The translations under genes were made by a program, and so were the position numbers. The notes below the pieces were generated by a model, which was given only the letters and a program-made list of their open reading frames with translations, did no database searches and was not told where the DNA came from. DNA of 64,000 nt, taken from positions 220,290 to 284,289 of the forward strand of contig VZRZ01004923.1 of assembly GCA_013398175.1 (NCBI GenBank), in the 5' to 3' direction. This DNA is from Climacteris rufus. Its lineage: Eukaryota > Chordata > Aves > Passeriformes > Climacteridae. Positions 62,780-64,000 of the stretch are shown here, one piece after another (the stretch's first letter is position 1; each line of letters opens with the position of its first letter).

Positions 62780-63155
62780 AGACCAGGCTTGAGTCAGTAT
62801 AAAAGATGTAAACAAATTAAATAGAGTCCAGAGAAGAGTAATAAAAATTATAAGAGGTGCAGAGAATGACCTATGAGAAAAGGCTGAAATAATGGAACTT
62901 GTTTAGTCTAGAAGAGCAAAGACTAAATTGGGACATGTTAACAATCTTCAAGTATGTATAATGCCCTTTCTATGGAGGAAAATGATCAACTCTTGTCTAT
63001 GTTCACCAAGGATCATGCAAGAAATAATTTATAAAATCTGCAACAAAGGAGATTAAAGTTTGATATTAAGGACAGATCTCCAATAGGAGCAAGCTAAATG
63101 ACAGAATTCCTGGTTTGGTGAAGGTTCAAAAGTATTTTCAATAGTAAATTGAAGT
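62780..63155 (+). mobile_element. Very old CR1-like fragment
   Basis: The segment follows the CR1 ORF2 3' order with heavy decay: GAGTCCAGAGAAGAGTAATA, AATGACCTATGAGAAAAGGC, TTGTTTAGTCTAGAAGAGCA, then a block like CAATCTTCAAGTATGTATAA. It shows many indels and stops and no clear 3' tail. It could be CR1 or a related ancient CR1/L3-type LINE. Confidence 0.65.
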
Positions 63156-64000
63156 TTTGGACTGATTCAGAATACCAAAAACAGTAGTGAAAAAATTCAT
63201 AACATTAAGTGAAATGACAATCAGTCAAGAAGGATTAAATATGATATAATTTATTTTACAGAGAACATTCTCAGTTGGATTGAAATTCAATTAAACAATT
63301 AAAAAGAGTTTTAACTACTTAGAAAACTTGGACAGGCTTTGTATGGAAAAGTCTTTTTAATTCTTTCTATTTTTAAATTTGATGGGATTTCTCCATATGT
63401 GGCATTTTTTATGTCTTATTCACATAAATATATGGTATATAATTACTGACACAACAGAGTTCTTTAATATACACTTAGAAGTGGAGCCCTTTAGAACTAA
63501 AGAACAGCCTTTATTCTTTAATACTGTATAAGAAAACTGCAGGAAATATCCATACAGTTTGATTATTTTATAAAGTAAGCAACCATAGACATAAAGCGAC
63601 CTTCTTTATAAAAAAAAAATGCTGTAATTTTAATTCCATTCACTCATTATCAGAACCTCTGTGTGTAAATCATTAATAGCCTATGAAATGTTTATTTAAA
63701 CAAAAGTCAGTTTTGCAGTTTATTCCAGAGAAGATTGAACTTAATTGGCTTCTCTCCTCTATAAATAGTTGGGATAGATAATGGATACATATACACACAC
63801 ATTTCCAATAAATACAAAAATAGCAGGCGGTATGTCTCATATGAACATTTCCTGTCTTTTCCCCAGAAACAATTTTATTAATATCAGTTGAAAGGGGAAA
63901 AAGGGTACTTGATGGAATTCTAAAGATTAGCTACAGTCCTATATAGACATTTCATAAATCTTTTATTAATTTTAAAATACCATCTAAAAGTTAAGAGCTA
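63156..64000. other. AT-rich non-coding sequence
   Basis: No feature recognised up to the end of the window. Confidence 0.5.

Overview
The window looks like AT-rich, gene-poor bird nuclear DNA. The main evidence is CR1 retrotransposons (the dominant avian LINE) in several age classes, three compact solo LTRs with target-site duplications, and one degraded SINE with a tRNA-Ile-derived head and a CR1-type tail. That SINE design matches TguSINE1 of zebra finch, so a perching bird is the most likely source. This is recall of the family, not a database match. I see no prokaryotic signature: no dense same-strand genes, operons, CRISPR array or rRNA. Most open frames are chance frames in AT-rich DNA.

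Layout. 1-5.6 kb: unassigned AT-rich sequence. 5.59-5.90 kb: solo LTR (minus) with a 6-bp duplication. 6.37-6.93 kb: decayed CR1 (minus). 9.47-9.89 kb: assembly gap inside an A-rich tract. 13.1-13.35 kb: isolated CpG-rich patch. 13.4-15.0 kb: three short candidate coding exons on the minus strand, with good splice sites and compatible phases, the only plausible host-gene signal. 16.1 kb: short, well-preserved CR1 tail. 23.94 kb: hairpin and alternating 9-mer cluster. 28.94 kb: perfect 48-bp tandem duplication. 33.0 kb: CR1 tail. 33.94-34.32 kb: possible old LTR. 36.0 kb: long (TTTTG)n-like tract. 39.74-39.87 kb: tRNA-Ile/CR1 SINE (minus). 46.9-50.5 kb: mobile-element cluster (solo LTR, CR1 with a recognisable reverse transcriptase and an internal assembly gap, older CR1 remnant, second solo LTR). 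61.67-62.09 kb: CR1 3' end (minus). 62.78-63.16 kb: very old CR1 (plus).

Interpretation. The window is probably a large intron, or intergenic DNA flanking a gene transcribed on the minus strand, into which retroelements accumulated at different times. No working multi-gene system is visible. The most useful leads are the unidentified minus-strand exon series around 13.4-15.6 kb and the insertion markers (solo LTRs and SINE).
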